This document shows, piece after piece, positions 41,109-51,833 of a stretch of DNA of 64,000 nt. The stretch comes from Thermoleophilia bacterium (GTDB lineage Bacteria > Actinomycetota > Thermoleophilia > Gaiellales > Gaiellaceae): the NCBI GenBank assembly GCA_020845695.1, contig JADLFG010000049.1:1-64000 (forward strand), written 5' to 3'. The notes beneath the pieces are model-generated. The model was not told the origin of the DNA. It made no database searches and saw only the letters and a program-made list of their open reading frames with translations. Positions within the stretch are counted from its first letter, which is position 1; every line of letters begins with the position of its first letter. The position numbers and the translations under genes are program-made.

Positions 41109-41843
41109 GTGCGCCTGAATGCCTACCTCGCGCGCGCCGGCGTCGCGTCGCGCCGCGGCGCCGACGAGCTGATCCGCGCGGGCCGGATCACCGTCAACGG
41201 CGCGGCGGCCGGGCTCGCGACATCCGTGTCCGCGCGCGACCGGGTCGAGCTGGACGGGCGCCCGCTGCGGCTCGAGCCGCTCGCTCACGTACTCCTGCAC
41301 AAGCCGGCCGGGGTGGTCACGACCGCGCGTGACCCCCACGGGCGGCCGACCGTGGTCGGGCTCGTCGGCCACCCGGCGCGGATCGTCCCCGTCGGCCGGC
41401 TCGACGCGGACACGACCGGGGCGCTCCTGCTCACGAACGACGGCCCGCTCGCCCACCGGCTCGCCCACCCCCGCTACGGGGTCGAGAAGATCTACGAGGC
41501 GGAGCTCGAGGGCGTGCCCGACGACGCCGCCCTGCGCCGGTTGCGCGAGGGCGTCGACCTCGACGACGGGCGAACCGCGCCCGCGCGGGCACGGCTCCTC
41601 CGCCGGCGGCGAGACCGGGCCCTCGTCGAGCTCGTCCTGCACGAGGGGCGCAAGCACCAGGTCAAGCGGATGTGCGCGGCGGTCGGCCACCCGGTCGTCC
41701 GGCTCCACCGCAGCGCGTACGCAGGCCTCGGGCTCGAGGGGCTCGCGCCAGGCGAGTGGCGCGAGCTGACCGCGCGCGAGGTCGAGTCCCTGCGGCAGGC
41801 GGCTGCGCCGCGCGCGGCGGCACGGGGGCCGCGGCGGCGCTGA
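41109..41843 (+). CDS. rluB: RsuA/RluB-family rRNA pseudouridine synthase
   Basis: 244 aa from GTG 41109, with GATACT ending exactly 6 bases upstream. The S4 RNA-binding domain reads R-L-N-A-Y-L-A-R-A-G-V-A-S-R-R. The catalytic motif G-R-L-D-A-D-T-T-G-A-L-L-L-T-N-D-G carries the nucleophile Asp, and K-H-Q-V-K-R-M-C follows. It converts a uridine of 16S or 23S rRNA to pseudouridine. The gene order scpA-scpB-rluB is widely conserved. Confidence 0.92.
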   Translation: MRLNAYLARAGVASRRGADELIRAGRITVNGAAAGLATSVSARDRVELDGRPLRLEPLAHVLLHKPAGVVTTARDPHGRPTVVGLVGHPARIVPVGRLDADTTGALLLTNDGPLAHRLAHPRYGVEKIYEAELEGVPDDAALRRLREGVDLDDGRTAPARARLLRRRRDRALVELVLHEGRKHQVKRMCAAVGHPVVRLHRSAYAGLGLEGLAPGEWRELTAREVESLRQAAAPRAAARGPRRR

Positions 41844-41875
41844 CTGGCCGGCGGCGCGAGGGGGCCGCGCGCGTC

Positions 41876-42856
41876 TCAGGGGGCGACGAAGCCGATCGCC
41901 TCGTGCGCCCGGGCGAGCGTCCGCGCGGCGACGGCGTGCGCCTTCGCGGCGCCGACCGCGAGCAGGCGGCCGAGCTCGCCCGGGTCGGCCCGCAGCTCCG
42001 CGTAGCGGCGCTGGATCGGCTCGAGCAGCGTGACCACCGCCTCGGCGACGTCGGCCTTGAAGGGCCCGTAGCCGTGGCCGTCGTAGCGCGCCTCGATCGC
42101 CGCCGGCGGCTCGCCGAGCGTGGCGGCGAGGATCTCGATCAGGTTCGTCACGCCCGGCTTGTCGGGGGAGCGGACGACCTCCCGGCCCGAGTCGGTCACC
42201 GCCGAGCGCAGCTTGCGGCGCACGACGTCCGGCGGGTCGAGCAGGCGCAGCACGCCGGCATCGGAGTCGGCCGACGTCGACATCCGGCTGGTCGGGTCCT
42301 GCAGGTCCATCAGCTTCGCCCCGACCTCCGGGTAGGTGCCACGCGGCACCGTGAAGATCTCGCCGAAGCGGTTGTTGAACCGCTGCGCGATGTCGCGGGC
42401 GAGCTCGAGGTGCTGGCGCTGGTCTTCGCCGACGGGCACCGTGTCGGCCTGGTAGAGGAGGATGTCGGCGGCCTGGAGCACCGGGTAGGTGAGCAGGCCA
42501 ACCCCGAAGCCGTGCTCTTTCGCCGACTTCTCCCGGTACTGGGGCATCCGCCGCAGGTCGCCGTACGGCGTCATGCACTCGAGCACCCACGCGAGCCGAG
42601 GGTGCTCGGGCACGTGGCTCTGCACGAACAGCGTCGCCACGTCGGGGTCGAGGCCGCACGCGACGAGCAGCGCCGCCAGAGACAGCGTCGACTCGCGCAG
42701 CTCCCCGGGCTCCTTCGGGATCGTGATCGCGTGCAGGTCGACGATCGGGTGGAAGCAGTCGGCCTCGTGCTGCTGCTCCGCCCAGCGGCGGATCGCGCCG
42801 AAGTAGTTGCCGAGGTGCTTGTCGCCCGTCGGCTGGATCCCGGAGAGGATGCGCAC
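41876..42856 (-). CDS. trpS: Tryptophanyl-tRNA synthetase
   Basis: 326 aa from GTG 42856. G-D-K-H-L-G-N-Y-F-G-A is the HIGH-equivalent motif, and S-R-M-S-T-S is the KMSKS equivalent. Y-P-V-L-Q-A-A-D-I-L-L-Y-Q-A and G-E-D-Q-R-Q-H-L-E-L-A are strongly conserved. The length is normal for a bacterial TrpRS. It is transcribed divergently from DAHP synthase with a 37-base shared promoter region. Confidence 0.95.
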   Translation of the reverse strand: MRILSGIQPTGDKHLGNYFGAIRRWAEQQHEADCFHPIVDLHAITIPKEPGELRESTLSLAALLVACGLDPDVATLFVQSHVPEHPRLAWVLECMTPYGDLRRMPQYREKSAKEHGFGVGLLTYPVLQAADILLYQADTVPVGEDQRQHLELARDIAQRFNNRFGEIFTVPRGTYPEVGAKLMDLQDPTSRMSTSADSDAGVLRLLDPPDVVRRKLRSAVTDSGREVVRSPDKPGVTNLIEILAATLGEPPAAIEARYDGHGYGPFKADVAEAVVTLLEPIQRRYAELRADPGELGRLLAVGAAKAHAVAARTLARAHEAIGFVAP

Positions 42857-42893
42857 GGTCGCGAGGGATTATCCCTCACTACACTGAAAGACC
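42857..42893. promoter_or_regulatory. Divergent promoter region between trpS and DAHP synthase with a GAGGGA-TTA-TCCCTC palindrome
   Basis: Perfect 6-base arms at 42863-42868 and 42872-42877. TACACT (42880-42885) lies 8 bases before the DAHP synthase ATG. GATAAT, read on the minus strand inside the palindrome, lies 11 bases before the trpS GTG. Both genes use or make aromatic amino acids, so joint control by a palindrome-binding factor is plausible. Confidence 0.5.
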
Positions 42894-44273
42894 ATGGCAG
42901 TGGTGGATTCGACGTGGACGCCGTCCTCCTGGCGCGCCCTGCGGGCGCTGCACCAGCCGAGCTGGCCGGACGGGCAGGCCGCCGCCGCGGCCCGCGATCG
43001 GCTGAAGGCGATGCCGCCGCTCGTCTTCGCCGGCGAGGCGCGGGCGCTCAGGGCGTCGCTCGGGGAGGTCGCGGCCGGCCGGGCGTTCCTGCTCCAGGCC
43101 GGCGACTGCGCCGAGTCGTTCCACGACTTCACCGCCGTCTCGATCCGCGAGAAGCTGAAGATCATGCTCCAGATGGCGGCCGTGCTCACCTACGGCGCCA
43201 TGCTCCCGGTCGTCAAGGTCGGCAGGATCGCCGGCCAGTTCGCGAAGCCGCGCTCCTCCCCGACCGAGCGGGTCGGCGACCTCGAGCTGCCCTCCTTCCT
43301 CGGCCACCTCGTCAACGGCGAGCTGCCGACCCCGGCGGCCCGCGTGCACGACCCCGACCGGATGGTGCAGGCCTACCACCAGTCGGCCGCGACGCTCAAC
43401 CTCCTGCGCGCGTTCACGAAGGGCGGCTTCGCCGACATCATGCGCGTCCACGAGTGGAACCAGAACTTCGTCGCCACCTCCGTCGAGGGCCGCCGCTACG
43501 AGCGGCTCGCGACCGAGATCGAGCGGGCGCTGCGGTTCATGGCCGCCTGCGGGATCGACATCGCCTCCGAGCGCCAGCTCCACGAGGTCGACGTCTGGAC
43601 GAGCCACGAGGGACTCGTGCTCGACTACGAGGAGGGACTGACCCGGCGCGACTCGCTCACCGGCGACTGGTACGACTGCTCCGCCCACATGCTCTGGATC
43701 GGCGAGCGGACGCGCCAGCCCGACGGGGCGCACGCCGAGTTCCTCGCGGGCGTGCACAACCCCGTCGGCGTCAAGCTCGGGCCGGGCGCGACCGCGGACG
43801 AGGTGCTCGCGCTCTGCGAGCGGCTCAACCCGGGCCGCATCCCCGGGCGGCTGACCCTGATCACGCGATTGGGCGCCGGCCTCGTCGGGGAGCTCCTGCC
43901 CCCGCTCCTGCGCGCGGTTGCCGCCGCGGAGCACCCGGTCATCTGGGCCTGCGACCCGATGCACGCGAACGGCGTCGTCACCGCGGCCGGCTTCAAGACC
44001 CGCGGCTTCGACGCGATCATGGGCGAGCTCGAGGGCTTCTTCGCCGCCTGCTGGCAGGAGGGAGCCTGGCCCGGCGGCGTCCACCTCGAGTACACGGGCG
44101 AGGACGTGACCGAGTGCCTGGGCGGCTCGGAGGCGGTGCTGGAGGAGCAGCTCTCCCACCGCTACGAGACGCTCTGCGACCCGCGGCTGAACGCGCGGCA
44201 GTCGCTCGACCTCGCCTTCCGCGTGGCCGAGCTGATGCGCCAGCGCGACGTGTTCCCGGGCCGAGCGGACTAA
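42894..44273 (+). CDS. aroG: Class II 3-deoxy-D-arabino-heptulosonate 7-phosphate (DAHP) synthase
   Basis: 459 aa from ATG 42894. W-R-A-L-R-A-L-H-Q-P and L-P-P-L-V-F-A-G-E-A open the family. L-L-Q-A-G-D-C-A-E-S-F contains the metal-ligand Cys, V-G-R-I-A-G-Q-F-A-K-P-R-S and H-N-P-V-G-V-K-L-G-P follow, and W-A-C-D-P-M-H-A-N-G ends the active site. It catalyses the first step of the shikimate pathway. It heads an operon with tyrA and aroA. Confidence 0.95.
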   Translation: MAVVDSTWTPSSWRALRALHQPSWPDGQAAAAARDRLKAMPPLVFAGEARALRASLGEVAAGRAFLLQAGDCAESFHDFTAVSIREKLKIMLQMAAVLTYGAMLPVVKVGRIAGQFAKPRSSPTERVGDLELPSFLGHLVNGELPTPAARVHDPDRMVQAYHQSAATLNLLRAFTKGGFADIMRVHEWNQNFVATSVEGRRYERLATEIERALRFMAACGIDIASERQLHEVDVWTSHEGLVLDYEEGLTRRDSLTGDWYDCSAHMLWIGERTRQPDGAHAEFLAGVHNPVGVKLGPGATADEVLALCERLNPGRIPGRLTLITRLGAGLVGELLPPLLRAVAAAEHPVIWACDPMHANGVVTAAGFKTRGFDAIMGELEGFFAACWQEGAWPGGVHLEYTGEDVTECLGGSEAVLEEQLSHRYETLCDPRLNARQSLDLAFRVAELMRQRDVFPGRAD

Positions 44274-44277
44274 CGGC

Positions 44278-45378
44278 GTGGCGATCGAGCGGCTCGCACT
44301 GGTCGGCACCGGCCTGATCGGCGCCTCGGTCGGCCTCGCCGCCGCCCGCGCCGGTGCCCGCCGCGTCGCCGGCTGGGACCCCGACGCGCGGGCGCTCGCC
44401 GTCGCCGCCGAGCGCGGGGCCGTGCACGTCGCCGTCGAGACGATCGACGAGGCGCTCGACGGCGCCCAGCTCGCGGTCGTCGCCGCCCCGGTCGCGACGC
44501 TCGCCGCCCAGGTCGCCGCAGCGCTCGCGGCGAGCCCAGAGGCGTGCACGGTCACGGACGTCGGCTCGACCAAGGCGGCGCTCTGCAGCTCCGTCTCCGA
44601 TCGCGTCCGCTTCATCGGCGGCCACCCCCTCTGCGGGTCCGAGGCGCGCGGGCCCGAGCACGCGACCGCCGACCTCTTCCAGGGCGCGACCTGGTTCCTG
44701 ACCCCCGTCTCCGAGACCGAGCCCTCGCGCTACCGGGAGCTCCACGGCTTCGTCGCCTCGCTCGGCGCGTTCCCGGTCGCGATCGACCCGGCCGCCCACG
44801 ACCGGCTGCTCGCGCTCACGAGCCACCTGCCGCACGCGCTCGCGAACCTGCTCCTGAACCAGGCGGGGGCGACGAGAGTCAACGGTCACGAGGCGCTGGC
44901 CGCCGCCGGCGGCTCGCTCAAGGACATGACCCGGGTGGCCGGCGCGAACCCGCGGATCTGGGTCGACATCTTCCTCGAGAACGCCGACGCGCTCCTCGAC
45001 GCGCTGCGCGAGCACCGCCGCCGTCTCGACGACGTCGAGCGGGCGCTCGCGGCGCGCGACGCCGGGTTCCTCGCCCGCTGGATCGGGGAGGCGGCGGGAA
45101 ACCGCCGCCGGCTGCTCGAGCAGGCGTACGACGACGCCGGCGCGCTCCAGCGTCTCCAGGTGCACGTACCCGACCGTCCCGGCGTCCTCTCCGGGATCAC
45201 GCAGGCGCTCGGCGCCGAGCAGATCAACATCGAGGACTTCGACCTCGCCCACATGACGCCCGAGCGCGGCGGCACGCTCGAGCTCCTCGTCACCGGCGAG
45301 AACGCCGCCCGCCGCGCCGCCGACCTGCTCGAGGCGCAGGGCTACTCGGTGATCATCGCGCCCGAGTTCGAGGAGTAG
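44278..45378 (+). CDS. tyrA: Prephenate dehydrogenase with C-terminal ACT domain
   Basis: 366 aa from GTG 44278. N-terminal NAD-binding fold: L-V-G-T-G-L-I-G-A-S-V-G-L-A-A. G-G-H-P-L-C-G-S-E, a later H-D-R-L-L-A-L-T-S-H-L-P-H and H-E-A-L-A-A-A form the active site. The last 75 residues (L-Q-V-H-V-P-D-R-P-G-V-L-S-G-I-T onward) are an ACT domain, so feedback by tyrosine is likely. It lies 4 bases after the DAHP synthase stop. Confidence 0.92.
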   Translation: MAIERLALVGTGLIGASVGLAAARAGARRVAGWDPDARALAVAAERGAVHVAVETIDEALDGAQLAVVAAPVATLAAQVAAALAASPEACTVTDVGSTKAALCSSVSDRVRFIGGHPLCGSEARGPEHATADLFQGATWFLTPVSETEPSRYRELHGFVASLGAFPVAIDPAAHDRLLALTSHLPHALANLLLNQAGATRVNGHEALAAAGGSLKDMTRVAGANPRIWVDIFLENADALLDALREHRRRLDDVERALAARDAGFLARWIGEAAGNRRRLLEQAYDDAGALQRLQVHVPDRPGVLSGITQALGAEQINIEDFDLAHMTPERGGTLELLVTGENAARRAADLLEAQGYSVIIAPEFEE

Positions 45379-45383
45379 CCGCC

Positions 45384-46667
<1,284 letters not shown>

Positions 46668-46677
46668 GGGGCCGCCC

Positions 46678-47295
46678 GTGATCGTCGCCATCGACGGGCC
46701 CGCCGGCGCGGGCAAGAGCACGGCCGCGAGGCGGCTCGCCGAGCGCCTGGCGTATGCCTACCTCGACACGGGGGCGATGTACCGGACCGTGACCCTGCTC
46801 GCGCTCGAGCGGGGCGTCGACCTCCGCGATGGCGCCGCCCTCGAGGCGCTCGCGGCCGCGAGCCCGGTCGCGTTCGCGGCCGGGCGCGTGCTCGTGGGCG
46901 GGCGGGACGTGACCGAGGCGATCCGGGCGGTCGAGGTCGACCGGGCGGTGTCGACCGTGTCCGCCCACGGCGGCGTCCGGCAGGTGCTGCGCGCCAGGCA
47001 GCGTGAGCTCGCGGAGGCCGGCGACGCCGTCGTCGAGGGCCGCGACATCGGCACCGTCGTCTGCCCGGCCGCGGAGGTCAAGGTGTACCTGGTCGCGGCG
47101 CCGGAGGAGCGGGCGCGCCGCCGTCGCGCCGAGCGCCCCGGGGCGGGCGCTGACGAGGTCGCGGGCCGGGACGCACGCGACGCCGCGCAGCTCGCGCCCG
47201 CTGCCGACGCCGAGGTGATCGACACGACCTCGCTCACGATCGACGAGGTGGTGGCGGCGATCGAGTCGCTCGTGACCGCGAGGACCGGGGCGTGA
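46678..47295 (+). CDS. cmk: Cytidylate kinase
   Basis: 205 aa from GTG 46678. [13 protein letters not shown] is the P-loop. Y-L-D-T-G-A-M-Y-R and [10 protein letters not shown] are the nucleotide-binding and lid regions, and the final [10 protein letters not shown] matches the family. The length is at the short end (usual about 220). It phosphorylates CMP and dCMP, linking to nucleotide supply. It overlaps plsC as GTGA. Confidence 0.93.
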   Translation: MIVAIDGPAGAGKSTAARRLAERLAYAYLDTGAMYRTVTLLALERGVDLRDGAALEALAAASPVAFAAGRVLVGGRDVTEAIRAVEVDRAVSTVSAHGGVRQVLRARQRELAEAGDAVVEGRDIGTVVCPAAEVKVYLVAAPEERARRRRAERPGAGADEVAGRDARDAAQLAPAADAEVIDTTSLTIDEVVAAIESLVTARTGA

Positions 47296-47990
47296 GCGAC
47301 TTCCCGGGCGCCCGCGTCGTCGTGCCGCTCATGTGGTGGACCTTCGGGAAGGGCCTGATCGGCGGGCTCACCCACACGCTCGCGCGGCTGCGCGTCTACG
47401 GGGCCGAGCGGGTGCCGCGCGAGGGCGGCGCCGTGCTCGCCATGAACCACTTCCACTACATCGACCCGGCCGCCTTCGGTACCGCCTGCCCGCGGCGGAT
47501 CGTCTTCGCCGCCAAGGTCGAGGCCCACCGGGTGCCCGGGCTGGGCGAGCTGATCCGCTCGCACGGGACGCTGTCGGTGCGCCGCGGCGAGTCGGATCGC
47601 GAGGCGCTGCGGCGGATGCGGGAGACCGTCCGCGCGAACGAGCTGCTCGGCATGTTCGTCGAGGGGACCCGCCAGCGGGGCGGCGAGCTCGGCGAGGCGA
47701 AGCCGGGCGCCGCGATGGTCGCGATCCAGGAGGGTGTTCCCGTCATTCCCGCCGCCGTCTACGGGTCGCTCCAGTGGAACTGGAACCTGGCGCCGGTGTC
47801 GGTCGCGTTCGGCGAGCCGCTGCGCTTCGACGAGCACGCCCGCAACTCTCGCGGCTACCGCGAGGCCTCCGCCGAGGCGATGGAGGAGATCCGCCGGCTC
47901 TGGCTGTTCCTCGAGCTGGCGCACCGGCTTGGCCGCCCTCCGGGCACGCCGCCGCTGCGCGCCCACCTGCCCTCGAAGGCGCCGGCGTGA
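47292..47990 (+). CDS. plsC: 1-acyl-sn-glycerol-3-phosphate acyltransferase (PlsC-like)
   Basis: 232 aa from GTG 47292. N-H-F-H-Y-I-D carries the N-H-x-x-x-x-D catalytic motif, and F-V-E-G-T-R-Q-R-G is the F-P-E-G-T-R block with Val for Pro. The P-V-I-P-A-A-V-Y-G region follows. It acylates lysophosphatidic acid in phospholipid synthesis at the inner membrane. It overlaps cmk and der. Confidence 0.88.
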   Translation: MSDFPGARVVVPLMWWTFGKGLIGGLTHTLARLRVYGAERVPREGGAVLAMNHFHYIDPAAFGTACPRRIVFAAKVEAHRVPGLGELIRSHGTLSVRRGESDREALRRMRETVRANELLGMFVEGTRQRGGELGEAKPGAAMVAIQEGVPVIPAAVYGSLQWNWNLAPVSVAFGEPLRFDEHARNSRGYREASAEAMEEIRRLWLFLELAHRLGRPPGTPPLRAHLPSKAPA

Positions 47991-49342
47991 GGGCCGGCCG
48001 CGAGCGGGCCGGCGCGGCCGCCGCCCCGCCGACCGCGCTCGAGGGCGTGGTCGCGGTCGTCGGCTTCCCCAACGTCGGCAAGTCGACGCTCGTCAACCGC
48101 CTGACCGCGACGCGGGAGGCGGTCGTGTTCGAGACGCCCGGGGTCACGCGCGACCGCAAGGACGTCGTCTGTGAGTGGAGCGGCCGCGCGTTCCTGCTCG
48201 TGGACACGGGCGGTGTCGACGTCGCCGATGCCTCGCCCCTGACCCGCCAGGTCGCGGAGCAGGCGCGGCGCGCCGTCGAGGAGGCCGATCTCGTCCTCTT
48301 CGTCGTCGACGCCCGCGCCGGCGTGACGCCCGGCGACGAGGAGGTGGCGGCGATCCTGCGCGGCTCGCGCAAGCCGGTGCTCGTGATCGCGAACAAGCTC
48401 GACGATCCCCGGCGCGACGATGAGGCGCTCGAGTTCCACCGTCTCGGGCTGGGCGAGCCGTTCGCGCTCTCCGCCCTGCACGGGCACGGGACCGGCGACC
48501 TGCTCGACCTGGTCGTCGGCGAGCTCCGCCGCTCGGGCGCCGAGCGTCCCGCCGGTCCCGGGGCGGAGGCGATCAGGGTCGCGATCCTGGGGCGGCCGAA
48601 CGTCGGCAAGTCGAGCCTCCTGAACGCGCTGCTCGGCGAGGAGCGCGTGATCGTCTCCGCCGAGCCCGGCACGACCCGCGACGCGATCGACACCGTGCTG
48701 CGCCGCGGCGAGACCACGTTCGTGCTCGTCGACACGGCCGGGCTGCGCCGCAAGCGCCGCCACCGCCAGGAGATCGAGTACTTCTCGGAGCTGCGCGCGC
48801 TCGCGGCTGCCGAGCGCGCCGACGTCGCGCTCGTCCTCGTCGACTCGAGCGAGGGGCTGGTCGACCAGGACCTCGCGGTCGCGGACGTGGCCAGGAAGGC
48901 CGGCTGCTCGACGCTCGTCGTGCTCGCCAAGTGGGACATCGCCGCGGTCGGGATCGAGGACGTGCGCCCCCGGCTCGAGGACAGGCTGCGCCAGCGCCCG
49001 CAGCTCGTCGCGGTCTCCGCGAAGACCCGCCGGGGAGTCGAGCGGCTGCTCGACCGGGTCGAGGAGCTGTTCGCCCGCCACACCGGGCGGGTCGCGACGG
49101 GCGAGCTGAACCGCTTCCTCGGCGAGCTGCGCGAGCAGCGGCCCGGGCCGGGGCGGGCGGGCCGCCGGCTCAACCTCCTCTACGGCACCCAGGTCTCGAC
49201 CCGGCCGCCGCGCTTCCGCCTCTTCGTCAACGACGCGGGCCTCGTCACGCGCGACTGGGGCTACTGGGTCGAGAACCGGCTGCGCGAGCGCTTCGGACTC
49301 GCCGGCGTCCCGGTCGTGATCGACTTCGTGGGGCGGCGCTGA
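47987..49342 (+). CDS. der: Ribosome biogenesis GTPase Der
   Basis: 451 aa from GTG 47987. Two tandem GTPase domains: [13 protein letters not shown] with V-D-T-G-G-V and N-K-L-D, then [12 protein letters not shown] with D-T-A-G-L and A-K-W-D. A C-terminal KH-like domain ends in [10 protein letters not shown]. It acts in 50S ribosome assembly. It follows plsC with a GTGA overlap. Confidence 0.95.
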   Translation: MRAGRERAGAAAAPPTALEGVVAVVGFPNVGKSTLVNRLTATREAVVFETPGVTRDRKDVVCEWSGRAFLLVDTGGVDVADASPLTRQVAEQARRAVEEADLVLFVVDARAGVTPGDEEVAAILRGSRKPVLVIANKLDDPRRDDEALEFHRLGLGEPFALSALHGHGTGDLLDLVVGELRRSGAERPAGPGAEAIRVAILGRPNVGKSSLLNALLGEERVIVSAEPGTTRDAIDTVLRRGETTFVLVDTAGLRRKRRHRQEIEYFSELRALAAAERADVALVLVDSSEGLVDQDLAVADVARKAGCSTLVVLAKWDIAAVGIEDVRPRLEDRLRQRPQLVAVSAKTRRGVERLLDRVEELFARHTGRVATGELNRFLGELREQRPGPGRAGRRLNLLYGTQVSTRPPRFRLFVNDAGLVTRDWGYWVENRLRERFGLAGVPVVIDFVGRR

Positions 49343-49343
49343 C

Positions 49344-50300
49344 GTGCGCGTCGTCGTCGTCGGCGGCGGCTCGTGGGGGTCCGTGTTCGCGGCCCTGCTC
49401 GCCGGCCGCGGCCACGGGGTGACGCTCGCCTGCCGCGACGCCGGCCAGGCACGAGCGATCGAGGCGACCGGGCGGAACCCCCGCTACCTCACCGACGTCG
49501 ACCTCGGCGCCGTCCACGCCGTCGCGCTCGCGAGGGCGCCGCTTCGGTCCGCGGAGCTGATCGTGCTCGCCGTCCCCAGCCGGGCGCTCGGGACCGTCGC
49601 GGGCGCGCTGCCCGGCCGGGCACCCGTCCTGATCCTGACGAAGGGGCTCGACCCGGGAAGCGGCAGGCGGCTGTCCGAGCTCGTCGAGGGCCGACCCGTC
49701 GCGGTGCTGTCGGGGCCCAACCACGCCGAGGAGATCGGCCAGGGGCTCCCCGCGGCGACGGTGGTCGCGAGCGAGGACGAGGCGCTCGCGCGCGAGCTGC
49801 AGCACGCGATCGTGACCCCGCTCTTCCGGGTCTACGTGAACACCGATCTCGTCGGGGTCGAGCTCTGCGCGGCCGCGAAGAACGTGATTGCGCTCGCCGC
49901 CGGCGGCGTCGACGGCCTCCGTCTCGGCGACAACGCGAAGGCGGGCCTGCTCAGCCGCGGCCTCAGGGAGCTGGCGCGGCTCGGTAGCGCCTGCGGTGCC
50001 AGACCGGAGACGTTCTCGGGTCTCGCCGGGATGGGCGACCTGATCGTCACCTGCTGGAGCCGCCACAGCCGCAACCGCCGCGCCGGCGAGCTGCTCGTGC
50101 TCGGCCGCTCCCCGGAGCAGGCCGAGGCCGAGATCGGGATGGTCGTCGAGGGGATCGCGACCGCGCCGGTGCTGCGCGACCTCTCCCGGCGGGCGGGCGT
50201 CGAGCTCCCGATCACCGAGGCGGTCTGCCAGGTGCTCGCCGGCGCGAGCGCCGCCGACCTGGTCTCAACTCTCATGGCACGCGAGCCGACAACAGAGTAG
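49344..50300 (+). CDS. gpsA: Glycerol-3-phosphate dehydrogenase [NAD(P)+]
   Basis: 318 aa from GTG 49344, one base after der. V-V-V-G-G-G-S-W-G-S-V-F-A-A-L-L-A is the nucleotide-binding motif. L-S-G-P-N-H-A-E-E-I and C-A-A-A-K-N-V-I-A-L-A-A-G (catalytic Lys) are the active-site blocks, and G-D-L-I-V-T-C-W-S follows. It makes sn-glycerol 3-phosphate for phospholipids, matching plsC two genes upstream. Confidence 0.94.
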   Translation: MRVVVVGGGSWGSVFAALLAGRGHGVTLACRDAGQARAIEATGRNPRYLTDVDLGAVHAVALARAPLRSAELIVLAVPSRALGTVAGALPGRAPVLILTKGLDPGSGRRLSELVEGRPVAVLSGPNHAEEIGQGLPAATVVASEDEALARELQHAIVTPLFRVYVNTDLVGVELCAAAKNVIALAAGGVDGLRLGDNAKAGLLSRGLRELARLGSACGARPETFSGLAGMGDLIVTCWSRHSRNRRAGELLVLGRSPEQAEAEIGMVVEGIATAPVLRDLSRRAGVELPITEAVCQVLAGASAADLVSTLMAREPTTE

Positions 50301-50313
50301 GGTGAGCGGGGTC

Positions 50314-51822
50314 ATGCTTCTCAGGCGGCCAGGGGCGCTCGCGGGCGCGCTCGCGAGCGCGGCTGTGCTCGCGGCTGCCGCCTGCGGCGGTGGCGGCGAC
50401 GGCGGCGCCGGGAGCGAGGGCGCGGCTCTCGTGCCCGCGACCGTGGCCGCCTACGTCAGCGTCGACACGGATTTCGACTCCGAGCAGTGGGCGGCCGTCG
50501 AGGCGCTGCTCGCGCGCTTCCCCTCCGGCGACGAGGCGATCCAGGGCCTCATCGACTCGCTCACGAGCGAGGGGCTCGACCTCGAGACCGACATCAAGCC
50601 CGCCTTCGGGCCCGAGACCAGCCTCGCGATCCTCGAGCTCGACCAGGAGCGGCTGGACAGCGAGGACAACGCGCCGATCGTGATGGTGACGAAGCCCTCC
50701 GACCCGGCCAAGTTCGAGCAGCTGCTCGAGGGCGGCGACGACGAGGCCGTGACCCGCGACGTCGGCGACGGGTGGTACATGGTCGCCGACAACGACGCGA
50801 TCATCGACTCGGTGGTGGCAGACGCGGAGCAGGCGAGCCTCGCCGACGACGAGCGGTTCGAGCAGGCGCTCGCCGACCTGCCGTCCGAGGCGGTCGCGAC
50901 CCTCTACCTGAACGGGCAGGAGCTGATGGCGTCGCTCGAGGAGAGCGCGGGCGCGGCCAACCCGCTCTTCGACCTCGGCGCCGGCGGCACGCTCGTCTCG
51001 GTGGCGATGGCGCTGACCGCGGAAGGCCAGGGGCTCGCGATCGACGGGGTCGTCCGCAGCGAGGGCGCGCCCGAGCCGGCCACATACACCGCGGCCCTCC
51101 CGGCCGTCGTACCCGCCGACGCCCTCCTCTACGCGTCTTTCAGCGACCTGCGCACCTCGCTCGAGCGGCTGCTCGAGCTGGCCGCGCAGCAGGACCCCGA
51201 GCTCGACTCGAAGCTCGGCCAGGCCCAGCTCGGGCTCGGGATCTCGATCGAGGACGACCTGCTGCCCCTGTTTGAGGGCGAGCACGCGCTCTACGTGCGC
51301 CCGGGCGCGCCGATTCCCGAGGTGACCCTCGTGCTCTCGCCGGCCGACCCCGCGCGCGGCCGCGCGACGCTCGACAAGCTGATCACGAACATCGTCTCGC
51401 TCTCAGGCCTGACCGGGGAGGAGGCGCCGTTCACCGTCACGGACACGACCATCGCCGGGGTGCCCGTGAAGCAGCTCGACCTGGAGGCCCAGCAGCTCTC
51501 GCTGCTCTACGCGCTCGTCGGCGACCACGTCGTCGTCACGACCCAGGCGAGCGGCATCGCCGACGTTGCCGCCGGCTCCGGCGGTCTCGCGGGCGACCCG
51601 CTCTACCAGGAGGCGACGGGTGCCGCGGGGGTCGAGGGCGAGACGACCGGGTTCCTGTACGTCAACATGCGCGACGGCCTCGCGCTGCTCGAGCAGCTCG
51701 GCGAGCTCTCCGGCGCCTCGCCGGCGGAGCTCGGCGACCTGCGCCCGCTCCAGTACGTCGTCGTGCAGACCGGCGGGGAAGCCGGCCGGACGACGTTCAC
51801 GGGCTTCCTCGGGATCAAGTAG
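50314..51822 (+). CDS. DUF3352 family lipoprotein
   Basis: 502 aa from ATG 50314; TAGGGT lies 10 bases upstream and a weak GCGGGG site is present. The signal L-L-R-R-P-G-A-L-A-G-A-L-A-S-A-A-V-L-A-A-A-A-C ends in a lipobox (Cys 24), then a Gly-rich linker. The exported region has V-P-A-T-V-A-A-Y-V-S-V-D-T-D, D-D-L-L-P-L-F-E-G-E-H-A-L-Y-V and two similar halves, as in DUF3352 proteins. The function is unknown; it is probably membrane-anchored on the outer face. Confidence 0.8.
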   Translation: MLLRRPGALAGALASAAVLAAAACGGGGDGGAGSEGAALVPATVAAYVSVDTDFDSEQWAAVEALLARFPSGDEAIQGLIDSLTSEGLDLETDIKPAFGPETSLAILELDQERLDSEDNAPIVMVTKPSDPAKFEQLLEGGDDEAVTRDVGDGWYMVADNDAIIDSVVADAEQASLADDERFEQALADLPSEAVATLYLNGQELMASLEESAGAANPLFDLGAGGTLVSVAMALTAEGQGLAIDGVVRSEGAPEPATYTAALPAVVPADALLYASFSDLRTSLERLLELAAQQDPELDSKLGQAQLGLGISIEDDLLPLFEGEHALYVRPGAPIPEVTLVLSPADPARGRATLDKLITNIVSLSGLTGEEAPFTVTDTTIAGVPVKQLDLEAQQLSLLYALVGDHVVVTTQASGIADVAAGSGGLAGDPLYQEATGAAGVEGETTGFLYVNMRDGLALLEQLGELSGASPAELGDLRPLQYVVVQTGGEAGRTTFTGFLGIK

Positions 51823-51833
51823 CCCAGCCGCCG

